This document shows positions 14,042 to 22,319 of a stretch of DNA of 64,000 bases, in pieces. Source of the stretch: Calothrix sp. NIES-4101 (GTDB taxonomy: Bacteria > Cyanobacteriota > Cyanobacteriia > Cyanobacteriales > Nostocaceae); NCBI GenBank assembly GCA_004296455.1, contig AP018280.1:2976001-3040000 (forward strand), in the 5' to 3' direction. The translations under genes were made by a program, and so were the position numbers. Each line of letters opens with the position of its first letter. The stretch's first letter is position 1. The notes below the pieces were generated by a model, which saw only the letters and a list, made by a program, of their open reading frames with translations, was not told where the DNA came from and did no database searches.

Positions 14042-15615
14042 TAATCCCGCAGTCCAGTGGAAACGCGATCGCGTCCCAAAGATTCAAACTCAATCGACTT
14101 GGGCTGGGCTATAAATCCGTACACAGTGGCATCGCCAGCGTTGGGAGAGCGATGGAGGCGCTGTATAGTTTTCTTTTTGTCCTCAATTTTGATTTTCCCA
14201 GTAGAGGTCTCTTCGTAGTAGGTTCCGGCTAAATCCTCCATGAGCATTTCTTCAATTTCTCCTAATGGTGCGATCGCAATTTCCTCATTGCGGAAGGCTT
14301 CCCGCAGCATCCAATAGTCTTCGGCTTTGCGATTGGCGTAGAGTGCAGGCTCGTCGGCAGCTTCCCCCCAATGCCTTGCCTCGGCTGGCTGCTCATCTTC
14401 AAGCATTGCTGATAAAGCCCCCGCACCAACACCAATCACATCCACCACCACCAAACCACCATAGGCTGTAATCAGCGATTTACCTGCACCCGCAGCCCTT
14501 GAGACATCAAGTCTGTCGCCCTTTGTCGGGATTGTCTTAGCCGCATACAGCACCACACCTCGCCAAGTTGAGGTGGCATGGTCGTCACCGCCGTCGCCGA
14601 CATCAAGCCCGTGACGGTAATGGTGGTAACTTGCCAGTTCATCATAGTATTCGGGGCGAGCATCGTAGCGAGCGCGAGCCGCCAAGAACCAGGAGCGGGG
14701 CACAATTGAAGCTTCGCTATCAACTGGAAATAATCCCTCAACCCGACTTTGCCAGTAGGCAGAAGATTCGGATTTCTTCTTACGGATGCTTTCAATCCAG
14801 GATATAGACACCGCGCCGGGTACGACTTCCTTTGTACACCAATCAGGCCAAGCCTCAGTCGGTAGTACCTCCCCGTCAGCGTCAAGGATTACTTCGGCAA
14901 CTTCAGGCTTGAGCCTATGGATACCATCTGGGCATTTCTCGTAAGCCCAGGCAACGTTTGGGTGTGACCATGCAGCAATTCGGATATGCGATCGCACGCA
15001 AGCCCGTTGGAATGAACCGCCGCCAGCGATGGGGTTTCCAATCCTGAGCATTCGGTTCTTTGCGCCCGTGGTGCAGGACTCCGCACCGCCGTCGATTTCC
15101 TCAGAGATGCCGCAAGCTTCATCCTCAATTACTAACAGCTTGTCGTTATGTATACCTTGGAATGCGTTGGAATTAGTTGGTGTGGCGGTAAAACCAAACC
15201 CCCGCGCCTGTTCAGATACCCGCAGGAATTTCATTCCTAACTCGCCCGGAAGCCTAAGTTTACCGTGGATTTTGCGGACTTCCCCCCAAATAATCTGCTC
15301 AACTTGGCGATCGGTTGGTGCAGTGGTAATTACCAACCCGCCTACGCAGTAAATCCAGTACAGGATTAGGCGCGAAGCTATAAACGATTTGCCCGCACCG
15401 TGACAAGCCTGAACATTGGTTTCCCGGTTGTCGCGTACTGATAGACAGATTTCCTTCTGCTTATCAGTCAGAGTCTCCCCCAGTTCCTTCTCAATAAATC
15501 CCACTGGATCACTGGCGTAAGCGGAAAAATCCGATTCCCCTGCTAATTCCAATCCCAATGCGATCGCACAAGCTTCAGCAAATTCCTCACGCTTATCTAC
15601 GCTCTTTCTCGCCAT
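14038..15615 (-). CDS. terL: Terminase large subunit
   Basis: 525 residues, ATG at 15615. Walker A CHGAGKS is at residues 71-77, and Walker B with the catalytic Glu (LLVIEDEA) is at about 160-167, both in the ATPase half. The nuclease half shows GLDVGDGGDDHATSTW and VVVDVIGVGAGA, acidic residues of the RNase H-like fold. The protein drives DNA into the head and cuts it. It overlaps the small subunit gene by 19 bases. Length and motifs are complete. Confidence 0.92.
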   Translation of the reverse strand: MARKSVDKREEFAEACAIALGLELAGESDFSAYASDPVGFIEKELGETLTDKQKEICLSVRDNRETNVQACHGAGKSFIASRLILYWIYCVGGLVITTAPTDRQVEQIIWGEVRKIHGKLRLPGELGMKFLRVSEQARGFGFTATPTNSNAFQGIHNDKLLVIEDEACGISEEIDGGAESCTTGAKNRMLRIGNPIAGGGSFQRACVRSHIRIAAWSHPNVAWAYEKCPDGIHRLKPEVAEVILDADGEVLPTEAWPDWCTKEVVPGAVSISWIESIRKKKSESSAYWQSRVEGLFPVDSEASIVPRSWFLAARARYDARPEYYDELASYHHYRHGLDVGDGGDDHATSTWRGVVLYAAKTIPTKGDRLDVSRAAGAGKSLITAYGGLVVVDVIGVGAGALSAMLEDEQPAEARHWGEAADEPALYANRKAEDYWMLREAFRNEEIAIAPLGEIEEMLMEDLAGTYYEETSTGKIKIEDKKKTIQRLHRSPNAGDATVYGFIAQPKSIEFESLGRDRVSTGLRDY

Positions 15616-16061
15616 CTCTCACTCAACTGCCGAATAAATTCTTCGGGCGAGATATCAAGCGCGATCGCCATATCAGCTAAATCGGCTGCATTCTTTGGTA
15701 CAAGTTTGTTTCGCAGTTCAATCAGCTTGCACAAGCCTGTCGCCAGCGAACCCAGTCCCCGCGTGTCTTCCAGCCCTCCAGAGAAATACCCAGAGAGCGA
15801 TTGAATGGCATTTTCCAATATTTCAACTTCATCAAGATTTCGATGCACCCATTCACCCCTAGGGTGAATTTTCATATTCTGGGGTTTCTGGGGCGCAACC
15901 CCAGTTACCCTAGATTCTTTGAGGGCAACCCATCCCTCAGCCGATGCTCGCGCTTCAATCGTGGATTTACCTACGCCAAAGCGTAAGGCAAGACTGGCAT
16001 AGGTTTCAGACTCTTCCAGGTACGCTTTTTTGATGTTTTCCCAGTCGATTTTCTTGGGCAT
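15597..16061 (-). CDS. terS: Terminase small subunit
   Basis: 154 residues, ATG at 16061. The N-terminus has an HTH for DNA recognition (DWENIKKAYLEESETYASLALRFGVGKSTIEARASAEGW in total; core SLALRFGVGKSTIEARA). The C-terminal half is helical (LIELRNKLVPKNAADLADMA), suited to ring formation. Position immediately before terL supports the call. The sequence class is the short HTH-type TerS rather than the lambda Nu1 type. Confidence 0.8.
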   Translation of the reverse strand: MPKKIDWENIKKAYLEESETYASLALRFGVGKSTIEARASAEGWVALKESRVTGVAPQKPQNMKIHPRGEWVHRNLDEVEILENAIQSLSGYFSGGLEDTRGLGSLATGLCKLIELRNKLVPKNAADLADMAIALDISPEEFIRQLSERWRERA

Positions 16062-16068
16062 TTTTGCC

Positions 16069-16275
16069 CTAGGATTCCCCTAACTCCGCCCTCAAGCGAT
16101 CGCACACAAACCTATCCAACATTCTCCCAAAATCAAACCCCCAAAAATCACGCCTCTCCAAACAGACTTTTTGATATCGCCGAATCGATCGCACCAAAGA
16201 TAGTAAGCTGCCCACCTTGGATTCTTGATCGGGATACCGATTTGATAAATCAAAAATCTCTGAGTCGGTCAGCAT
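16069..16275 (-). CDS. Small unknown protein before terS
   Basis: 68 residues, ATG at 16275, seven bases before terS. Contains LLSLVRSIRRYQKVCLERRD and a region DFWGFDFGRMLDRFVCDRL. It is basic and mostly helical. I recognise no family; the place before terS suggests a packaging or late control role. Confidence 0.5.
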   Translation of the reverse strand: MLTDSEIFDLSNRYPDQESKVGSLLSLVRSIRRYQKVCLERRDFWGFDFGRMLDRFVCDRLRAELGES

Positions 16276-16421
16276 TTCTGTAAGCCTTTCTAAGTTCGGT
16301 TAATATTTTCTACTGAGAAGTACGCTGTGTAGCGCTGGTTCACGGAATCCTCATATTTACTGAGGTTTGCTAACGTGAGACAATCTAAGACAGGCTATTG
16401 ACTACGGATGTCGCGGTTGTC

Positions 16422-16907
16422 ATGAACAAAACAGAAGTTGCTGAATATTTAGGTTGCTCGACCAAGTCTGTGGAGCGCTACGCCAAGGCTGGTAAGTTGA
16501 GCGTGAAGTATGTTCAAGGTAAAGGCGTTTTCAACAGGGAAGAGGTAGAAGCCTTAAAGCAAGAGCTAGAAATGCCTGTGCATCGGTCTTTGGTAGTTTC
16601 GCCCTCCCCTGAGACACGTCTGTCGCTGTCTGTCGCAGATGAGGAAATGGAATTATTCGCAACCTGTGCGATCGCATTTTTGGAAAATCAAAAGAATCAA
16701 GCGCTGTATCGAAAAATGGTGATAACACTTGTGGAAGCTGTGGAGATGTCAGGGCTGACTCGCAAAACCCTGACCGACGCTGCAAGGAATGGTGAGTTGA
16801 AGGCGATTAGGGAGGGGAGAAGGTGGAAGTTTCGCCCTCTTGATTTGGTTGATTTTGTCGATTCCCTATTTGATGGGAACCGTAAAATTAAAACGCATGA
16901 AAATTAA
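16422..16907 (+). CDS. DNA-binding protein with two MerR/excisionase-type HTH domains
   Basis: 161 residues from ATG at 16422 (TTG at 16398 is an alternative). The first HTH is MNKTEVAEYLGCSTKSVERY with a following KLSVKYVQGKGVFNREEVEA, and the second is EAVEMSGLTRKTLTDAAR with LKAIREGRRWKFRPLDLVDF. Both match the HTH_17/excisionase type. A tandem of two such domains could bridge two DNA sites. It lies divergent from the late genes, with 146 bases between, and could control late transcription or excision. No clear Shine-Dalgarno precedes either start. Confidence 0.7.
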   Translation: MNKTEVAEYLGCSTKSVERYAKAGKLSVKYVQGKGVFNREEVEALKQELEMPVHRSLVVSPSPETRLSLSVADEEMELFATCAIAFLENQKNQALYRKMVITLVEAVEMSGLTRKTLTDAARNGELKAIREGRRWKFRPLDLVDFVDSLFDGNRKIKTHEN

Positions 16908-17139
16908 CGAATTAGCATTAACAGCTACAGCAACAGTCGCCTCTGGCGCTCTTCTCTGGCTTTGCCAAATGGGATATTCGGGACTGGAAAGGCTCGCCAG
17001 AATTGAAGAGCAGACAAAAGCGATTAGTGAAAAAATTGCTAAAACTGAGCGAGATAGTAGTAATCTTCAGGCTCAAATGACAGGAATCGAAGTAAGGCTG
17101 CGAAGCTTAGAGCTAGAACGCGAGACTGGACGCAGGTAG
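16897..17139 (+). CDS. Small membrane protein with coiled coil
   Basis: 80 residues from ATG 16897, overlapping the previous gene by 11 bases. One transmembrane segment at residues 5-26 (ELALTATATVASGALLWLCQ) is followed by a coiled coil to the end (RIEEQTKAISEKIAKTERDS and IEVRLRSLELERE). This topology resembles phage spanin subunits or holin-like proteins, yet it could equally be a partner of the HTH protein with which it is coupled. Function not assigned. Confidence 0.6.
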   Translation: MKINELALTATATVASGALLWLCQMGYSGLERLARIEEQTKAISEKIAKTERDSSNLQAQMTGIEVRLRSLELERETGRR

Positions 17140-17210
17140 GGAATTATAGCCCTACCTATATATAACTATTATGTCTATCCAGCAAGCCGCTTTACTTTTG
17201 GCAATATCGA

Positions 17211-18068
17211 TTAAGCAGCAAGAGATTCATAAAATCGCTCCTTTGAAAAATCGTCAAGGCAAGTCTCTGCCAAATTCCAAATCGATTTAATATCGGCTTC
17301 ATCTCCGAAATTAGCGACTAATCCGCAAACTTCGGAAAAATTTAGATTTACTTCTTTTGCTAAAACCTCAATGGCGTGATTTAATAGTTGCTTGACTTCT
17401 GTAATGGAAACCCCAAGAATCACTGACGCGTTCCCCAATGATTCGTTATTCAGATAGATAATTTCCAAAGCCCTCCTTGCTAAAGGTGGGTTTATTTTTG
17501 CGATCGCGTTTTCAATCTCGCTCCAAGCCTTGTCTATGGAAGCCAAAGATAGCGATTCCTTCGCTGCGATCGCTTCTCCCAATGTCAAATCCTCACTGCC
17601 AGGAATCCTCATATCAAGTTTCAATTGGTTATTACGATTTAGAATTGCAATTTCCAATTCGCTGAGAATTTCTTCTGAAATCCCCAATTCTTGGCGCAAT
17701 AGATTGCGATTGGGATTAATACCTTTCCTCTCGTATCTCCTAATAATTTGATTCAATTTTGTTGCGTAATCTTGATATTTGCGGTGGAGCCTCACCGTGC
17801 TACCCTTATCCCGCATATAGTGCTGGATTTCTCCGCGAATATACGGCATCGCAAAACTTGAAAAGAAATCATTCTCGCTAGGGTTGAACCGCTCTACGGC
17901 TTTGGTAAGCCCGACTACGGCTAACCCGTAAGCATCCTCATAGTCAATATTTGCGCTCGCTACTGATTGATGAGCAACTTTGCGAGCTAATCCCAAGTTT
18001 TCCTCGATTAATTGATTGCGAAGCGATAAACTGCGGGTTTCGTAAAATACTAAGAATAGGTTTTTCAT
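17211..18068 (-). CDS. Prophage-encoded sigma-70 family factor
   Basis: 285 residues from ATG at 18068 (an upstream in-frame start at 18134 would add 22 residues). Region 2 is clear: NQLIEENLGLARKVAHQS, DYEDAYGLAVVGLTKAVERF and FSSFAMPYIRGEIQHYMRDK, of the SigF/SigB group. Region 3 (LHRKYQDYATKLNQI) and region 4 (LEIIYLNNESLGNASVILGVSITEVKQL, in parts) follow, then a 50-residue C-terminal tail. Region 4 is weak. The gene precedes the late module and may direct RNA polymerase to late promoters; this is inference. Confidence 0.82.
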   Translation of the reverse strand: MKNLFLVFYETRSLSLRNQLIEENLGLARKVAHQSVASANIDYEDAYGLAVVGLTKAVERFNPSENDFFSSFAMPYIRGEIQHYMRDKGSTVRLHRKYQDYATKLNQIIRRYERKGINPNRNLLRQELGISEEILSELEIAILNRNNQLKLDMRIPGSEDLTLGEAIAAKESLSLASIDKAWSEIENAIAKINPPLARRALEIIYLNNESLGNASVILGVSITEVKQLLNHAIEVLAKEVNLNFSEVCGLVANFGDEADIKSIWNLAETCLDDFSKERFYESLAA

Positions 18069-18224
18069 TGAAGTATAAACACGACTGGGATTATACTTAA
18101 AATGCCACCACTGGGCGGGTGGCGAGAATCGCAAACCTGCGGATATTTAAATCAGAGGTTTGCGAAATCTTTATTTAAATACTGTGAATACTTAAGTAAG
18201 TTAATATACACAAGTTTCTACCAC

Positions 18225-18256
18225 TTGCCTTGGTTATGCGTACCAAGGCAATTTTT
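18225..18256 (+). terminator. Hairpin with T-run
   Basis: TTGCCTTGG (18225-18233) and CCAAGGCAA (18243-18251) enclose a 9-base loop, followed by TTTTT. It has the form of a rho-independent terminator on the plus strand. No plus-strand gene is seen upstream, so it may end a short transcript or serve the minus strand poorly. The rest of 18069-18356 shows no gene. Confidence 0.5.
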
Positions 18257-18356
18257 GCTACAATCACGCCGAGGGGTACGCCAAGCCTAGCTTATGTTCA
18301 ACAATCCCCTCCTTCATCAGAGCAATCGTTTTGCGATCGCACGACACTCGCAAACC

Positions 18357-18605
18357 CTAAATTTCAATAGATAGTTCATCAAAGCTGTGCCCGACAATAA
18401 AATATTGGATGTCGTGCTTTTTGACCCATACATTGATAAACTCATGGTTGCTGTAGTCAGAGTAGTAACTCACTACCCATTGACTTTTTTCGTCGTCCCA
18501 GTTGATACCCATTACTGAAAATTCGGGACATTCTTTTTCTTCTAAAAAGCTGTTTGCAGCTTCTACTATTTGCGAAAATTCCTGATGGTTGGTTGAATCA
18601 ATCAT
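18357..18605 (-). CDS. Small unknown prophage protein
   Basis: 82 residues if translation starts at ATG 18605, chosen because GGAG lies six bases upstream; longer starts exist up to 18686. The protein has EFSQIVEAANSFLEEKECPE, a beta-rich centre (QWVVSYYSDYSNHEFINVWV) and the end FIVGHSFDELSIEI. It is acidic. I recognise no family. It is 84 bases from the antirepressor and in the same direction, and so could share its transcript. Confidence 0.5.
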   Translation of the reverse strand: MIDSTNHQEFSQIVEAANSFLEEKECPEFSVMGINWDDEKSQWVVSYYSDYSNHEFINVWVKKHDIQYFIVGHSFDELSIEI

Positions 18606-18689
18606 GATCATCTCCATTTTTGCGTGGTTGATTGGTTTCATGTCTCTCAAATACACACAGAAATGAGAGACAAGATTATTTAACATTAA

Positions 18690-19475
18690 TTAGTTAACGG
18701 CTATTACCGCCTCCAGCAAATAATTGATAACCGACGGATACCACTTCAAAGATTGAATGGTTTTATCGCGTCCTTTTGCAGTTTCCAGTACCAATTGAGA
18801 GAATTCGCTGCCTTGCTCAGTTGGCAACCAGTTTGGCTTTCCTTCTGGATTGCGCTGCTGCAACCCCATGCCTTCTAGCAGCTTGTTCATTGCGATCGCA
18901 CTTTTTACTAGCTCGCCTGTTTTCTTTGCGTACAGTGCGGCTAGTTCGGTTGCGGTTAATAATTTGTCTTCAACAGGTAGCGGAAGATGTTTTTTGGCTT
19001 CTTCCATTGATGGAGCAAGTTGAGGGTATTGTTTGGCGATCGCATTTGCAACCACGCCAGCTACCAAGTTTTTATCAAGACTAGTTGGTGCAAATACCGC
19101 CGCGATTGCACTTGATATTAAGTCTGGAGCAGGTAGTGATGGTGTGGGAGTAATTTCTATCCGGCTTTCTCTCTCGCAGTCAAGAAAATACTTTCTGATA
19201 CGCTTGCCCTGCGATGTGCCAGCCATCATCCCCAAAGATTTGAAGCAGTCAATCGACAGAACAACCAATTGCCCAGGACGACCACCACTAGAGCTTTTTA
19301 ACCCTTTGGTTAAAAAGTCCAATCCTTCTTCAAAGTTCCTCCTTAATTTATTTTCCGCTTTTTGTTTAGTCGAGTAACCCAGCCAAGACCAAGCCTCATC
19401 AAAATCTATCGGAAAATCGTCAAGTGACGATAAAAATTCTATAGCCTTTTCTTTTGAAAACGGTACAATGTCCAT
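18690..19475 (-). CDS. Phage antirepressor (AntA/AntB-type N-terminus)
   Basis: 261 residues. The N-terminal 100 residues fit the AntA/AntB or Bro-like domain of phage antirepressors: FDEAWSWLGYSTKQKAENKL, FEEGLDFLTKG, GRPGQLVVLSIDCFKSLGM and GKRIRKYFLDCE. The C-terminal part (LTATELAALYAKKTGELVKS, LLEGMGLQQRN) resembles a KilA/Ant C-terminal HTH-type region. Such proteins inactivate the phage repressor and promote induction. The gene is divergent from 19583 across a region with two long palindromes, a likely switch. Confidence 0.8.
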   Translation of the reverse strand: MDIVPFSKEKAIEFLSSLDDFPIDFDEAWSWLGYSTKQKAENKLRRNFEEGLDFLTKGLKSSSGGRPGQLVVLSIDCFKSLGMMAGTSQGKRIRKYFLDCERESRIEITPTPSLPAPDLISSAIAAVFAPTSLDKNLVAGVVANAIAKQYPQLAPSMEEAKKHLPLPVEDKLLTATELAALYAKKTGELVKSAIAMNKLLEGMGLQQRNPEGKPNWLPTEQGSEFSQLVLETAKGRDKTIQSLKWYPSVINYLLEAVIAVN

Positions 19476-19506
19476 ACTAGCTTCAACTCAAAGTTTAGTT
19501 AGGAAA

Positions 19507-19579
19507 CTCTATAAGCCGGTTGCAGCTAGCTTATAGAGAATAGTAGTAAACCACTGTCAATAGTATAGTTGGTTTACTA
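19507..19579. promoter_or_regulatory. Divergent control region with two long inverted repeats
   Basis: CTCTATAAGC at 19507-19516 is mirrored by GCTTATAGAG at 19529-19538, and TAGTAAACCA at 19544-19553 by TGGTTTACTA at 19570-19579. Both pairs have perfect 10-bp arms and spacers of 12 and 16 bases. They lie between the divergent antirepressor and 19583 genes and are likely binding sites for two different dimeric regulators. The second repeat ends three bases before the start codon at 19583. Confidence 0.72.
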
Positions 19580-19582
19580 CAA

Positions 19583-19906
19583 ATGAACGTATTAACTCCT
19601 GAAAAATTTTTAAAGATAAAACGCCAAGAAACCACTGTGAATGTTTCCGAATTTTGTGAAAAATGGATACCTAAAATCTACGGTGTACAACCAGGGGAAA
19701 GAGGTTACAGGACAGCTTGTGTATCAGAACTGGCTCAAATAGTTGGTACTCTAGCCAGCTTCCAAAGCATTTACACAAACTGGAACATCAAAGACGATGA
19801 GAATGGATATCCAAAGTACGTAAAGCAAATGCTAGATTTCGCAGACAAGGAACACACAATTGCTGAGACGCTAGGATTGCTACCTAGGAAACAGATACCA
19901 GAATAA
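19583..19906 (+). CDS. Small unknown protein, first gene of the rightward region
   Basis: 107 residues, ATG at 19583, without a visible Shine-Dalgarno; the palindrome arm ends three bases before it, so leaderless translation or a later start is possible. Contains MNVLTPEKFLKIKRQETTVN, VSEFCEKWIPKIYGVQPGER and MLDFADKEHTIAETLGLLP. No HTH is clear. Position opposite the antirepressor makes a regulator of lysogeny a reasonable guess, without motif support. A terminator follows at 19935. Confidence 0.6.
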   Translation: MNVLTPEKFLKIKRQETTVNVSEFCEKWIPKIYGVQPGERGYRTACVSELAQIVGTLASFQSIYTNWNIKDDENGYPKYVKQMLDFADKEHTIAETLGLLPRKQIPE

Positions 19907-19934
19907 CTATAGTAATGTGACTACAAAACTATTG

Positions 19935-19955
19935 ACCACCTTCGGGTGGTTTTTT
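19935..19955 (+). terminator. Rho-independent terminator
   Basis: ACCACC, loop TTCG, GGTGGT, then TTTTT directly after; a compact stem with a T-run, 29 bases after the 19583-19906 gene. It separates this gene from the operon starting at 20033. Confidence 0.85.
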
Positions 19956-19964
19956 ATTATCGAT

Positions 19965-20010
19965 GAGTCTGCAACATAACTGCATCGCGTTCGAGTTAGG
20001 TTGCAGACTC
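19965..20010. repeat. Inverted repeat before the membrane ATPase operon
   Basis: GAGTCTGCAAC (19965-19975) and GTTGCAGACTC (20000-20010) are exact 11-bp arms around a 24-base centre. A direct echo CAACATAA-TTGCA follows at about 20014-20027. It lies just before the GTG start of the next operon and could be an operator or a leader hairpin. Confidence 0.7.
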
Positions 20011-20032
20011 CTTCAACATAATTGCAGCGACA

Positions 20033-20392
20033 GTGCAACATGAAATTTTTGAAATATTGGAGTCTAGAGGGGTATTTCGGAGCCAATTTGAGCCATTTTT
20101 CATGGCGAGAGAAGATTGGGCATTGATTATGAGGTGCGATCGCACGACATTGTGGAGATACGAACAGCAAATCATCCGCTTAGTATTTCCAATCCTCAAG
20201 GAATATCAAATATCAAAGTTTCTTGATGGATATCAACGGTACATCTTGGCTCTGATAATCGCCCACAAACGGGGATGGACTGACGGAAAAAAGCGAGAGT
20301 ATCAGGAAATCAAAGATTGGCTCAAGCGATCGCACTCCGTGCTAACCCGCGAACAATTTGAAAATTGGATTAACAACGATGGAAGCAGATAA
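20033..20392 (+). CDS. Unknown protein, first gene of the membrane ATPase operon
   Basis: 119 residues with GTG start at 20033. It includes MQHEIFEILESRGVFRSQFE, a possible HTH (LIMRCDRTTLWRYEQQIIRL) and the helical segment KKREYQEIKDWLKRSHSVL. The DRTTLWRYE stretch resembles the recognition helix of transposon and phage regulators. The next short gene overlaps it by 14 bases. DNA binding is inferred only. Confidence 0.55.
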   Translation: MQHEIFEILESRGVFRSQFEPFFMAREDWALIMRCDRTTLWRYEQQIIRLVFPILKEYQISKFLDGYQRYILALIIAHKRGWTDGKKREYQEIKDWLKRSHSVLTREQFENWINNDGSR

Positions 20393-20528
20393 AGACAAAA
20401 AAGAGCCGATTGACCTAAAAAACAATATCCAAGGGGCATTAATTTTCTTGACCAATATTCACAATGCCACCAGCGATAAAGACAAAGAAATTCAGTTATT
20501 TGACAAAGAGGGAAAAAGAATCGCATGA
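20379..20528 (+). CDS. Very small protein (49 aa) inside the operon
   Basis: ATG at 20379, TGA at 20526-20528. The product MEADKDKKEPIDLKNNIQGA continues to a Lys/Asp-rich end (TSDKDKEIQLFDKEGKRIA). It overlaps both neighbours (14 bases at the start; ATGA with the next gene), which supports real translation. No family is recognised. Confidence 0.55.
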   Translation: MEADKDKKEPIDLKNNIQGALIFLTNIHNATSDKDKEIQLFDKEGKRIA

Positions 20529-21220
20529 CTTTTACACGCCAAGAATTATTTGAATATTTTGCAGCCGACTACACCAGCGAGCAAGTCGAATCGGCATTAA
20601 ACGCGATCGCGCGGTATGACAAAAGTGTTAACCCCAAGGGTGAACAATTTCCCGACGACATTACAGAACAACTGGAAGGGGCGTTTGAGATTGGGGAGAA
20701 AGTTATCGCCGAATCGCCCAACCTATCAATTACTGAAGCCCGGAAAATAGCCGTGGCTGCGGCTACAGAACAACACCCCGATATGGATACTCGCATTTTT
20801 AGTGAGATTTTGTATATCGTGACCGAGCGTGCGATCGCGCGGGCTGCTCAACTTCGCAGACTGGAAGATGGAATCTTCGATGCAGCAACTGCTCAGTTAG
20901 ATGCCGAAGCGCTTGATAAAATGCGCGATCGCAATGAGCGATTGATCCGTGCATACCAGTTGATTGGTAATGACGACGATCGCATCAACAAAATTCTCAA
21001 TGAGTATGGGGTAAATTCCCAAGCTCAAACCCAGACGATGATTGAATCTTGGGAACAAGCCTATAACGAGCCTGACGACGAGGAGTTTGACGCGAGCGCT
21101 TGGCTGACTGAATTAAATACGATTCAGGAGGATGAGCCAGCAAAAAAGCCTTTATCCCGCACGCACTCCCGCCAACTAGTCAAACATATGTTCAGTTCCG
21201 CCAGAAAATTGGCGGGATAA
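20525..21220 (+). CDS. Unknown acidic helical protein in membrane ATPase operon
   Basis: 231 residues starting at ATG 20525 by ATGA overlap. It is almost wholly helical and acidic: YTSEQVESALNAIARYDKSV, AFEIGEKVIAESP, EARKIAVAAATEQHPDMDT and LDKMRDRNERLIRAYQLIGN. The C-terminus is basic (THSRQLVKHMFSSARKLAG). No family is recognised. The operon setting suggests a soluble partner of the membrane proteins downstream. Confidence 0.6.
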   Translation: MTFTRQELFEYFAADYTSEQVESALNAIARYDKSVNPKGEQFPDDITEQLEGAFEIGEKVIAESPNLSITEARKIAVAAATEQHPDMDTRIFSEILYIVTERAIARAAQLRRLEDGIFDAATAQLDAEALDKMRDRNERLIRAYQLIGNDDDRINKILNEYGVNSQAQTQTMIESWEQAYNEPDDEEFDASAWLTELNTIQEDEPAKKPLSRTHSRQLVKHMFSSARKLAG

Positions 21221-21237
21221 ATCTACAGTTCGCTGCC

Positions 21238-21678
21238 TTGTTTTTTCTTGGCTGTCTTGGATTATCGAGCGCACTACCGGGAATCAAAGCAAATCTTGAA
21301 TCAGCCAGCATTGTTCAAGCTTCAAATCGCCTGAAGATGCAGACTGAAGAAGAATTACGAATACAGGATGAATTGCAAATTACTCAAGAAAAAATTGCTG
21401 AATCCAGATTTAAAAAGGGCTGTGTGATTGTAGTTGCACAAAAAGCCCCAGATAAATTTACTTCGCTAACTGAAGGTTTTCCAGTCATCGATTGGGTGAG
21501 ACAAACTCCGTTGCCTGCCGGAACCGTAGTCTGCGATGCTAATGGCAACACTGCAATAATTGAGAGAAGAAATGGCAAACCTGTAGTCGGGAAGACAGCC
21601 TACACAGGCAATCAAGAATTAATTAACAAAGCCAAGAAAAAAGCAAATGCCCAGTATCGCGTTCCCAACGTGGAGTAA
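21238..21678 (+). CDS. Putative exported or membrane-anchored protein
   Basis: 146 residues from TTG at 21238; no in-frame ATG precedes it, and the frame is open from about 21136. The start MFFLGCLGLSSALPGIKANL looks like a signal peptide or a short anchor. A coiled-coil part (LKMQTEEELRIQDELQITQE) follows, then a beta-rich domain (KKGCVIVVAQKAPDKF, LPAGTVVCDANGNTAIIERR). The gene is three bases before the polytopic protein. Function unknown; a periplasmic or surface domain is inferred. Confidence 0.55.
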   Translation: MFFLGCLGLSSALPGIKANLESASIVQASNRLKMQTEEELRIQDELQITQEKIAESRFKKGCVIVVAQKAPDKFTSLTEGFPVIDWVRQTPLPAGTVVCDANGNTAIIERRNGKPVVGKTAYTGNQELINKAKKKANAQYRVPNVE

Positions 21679-21680
21679 AA

Positions 21681-22319
21681 ATGACGAGACCTTTTAATAG
21701 ATATAGACGTGTTCGTCCAAAACTAAATTTTGCCGCTTTATTTAAGTTTTTTTACTTCTGTTTGTGCGTTGTTGGGATGTATTTTATCGTCTTCAATGTT
21801 GCCCCATATTATGAAATGATGGTTCGATTGAATCAGCTAATTTTAAACATAGAAACAAAAGCTGAGTGGGAAAAAATAATTGTTGCTTTGGTCGCTTTCA
21901 CATTTTGGGCAATTATTCAATTAATCGAGCTATTTCCATTATTGATGATGCGGAATTCTACTTTTTTGAAAAGAATAATCGACAAGGCAAATGCCATCAC
22001 AAAATACAAAGTAGAAGCAGACGACAACGCCACAGTCAAAAGCATGAAGCTTGCTTATAACAACCTTCCTGTATCCTTTTTGAGAGATTTAAGGGTTGCT
22101 TGCGTAGTTACTTACGTGGTTGATTTCTTGATAAATAGTTTTGTCAATCCTCCAATAAAAGGCGGAGCTAATTCTGCATGGCGAATTGTATTTGGAAGAT
22201 GGGATTTAATAGATTGGGGCAATATTTACATCAATGTTCAAACAGTCCTTGCAGTTGAAGCAGTTGTTATTGGCTTGCTTTGGACTGGGATTCTAATTCA
22301 GGCATTTAGACATGAGTAG
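21681..22319 (+). CDS. Polytopic membrane protein in prophage operon
   Basis: 212 residues. A basic N-terminus (MTRPFNRYRRVRPKLN) is followed by membrane segments near residues 17-43 (FAALFKFFYFCLCVVGMYFI), 65-90 (IIVALVAFTFWAIIQLIELF), 135-155 (VACVVTYVVDFLINSFV) and 185-207 (VLAVEAVVIGLLWTGILIQA). It overlaps the ATPase gene by eight bases, which suggests that the two make a complex. I recognise no family. Confidence 0.7.
   Translation: MTRPFNRYRRVRPKLNFAALFKFFYFCLCVVGMYFIVFNVAPYYEMMVRLNQLILNIETKAEWEKIIVALVAFTFWAIIQLIELFPLLMMRNSTFLKRIIDKANAITKYKVEADDNATVKSMKLAYNNLPVSFLRDLRVACVVTYVVDFLINSFVNPPIKGGANSAWRIVFGRWDLIDWGNIYINVQTVLAVEAVVIGLLWTGILIQAFRHE

Noticed and set aside
14265-14807. Rightward frames opposite the terminase gene
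   Set aside because: They are shadows of terL, which has complete ATPase and nuclease motifs on the minus strand.
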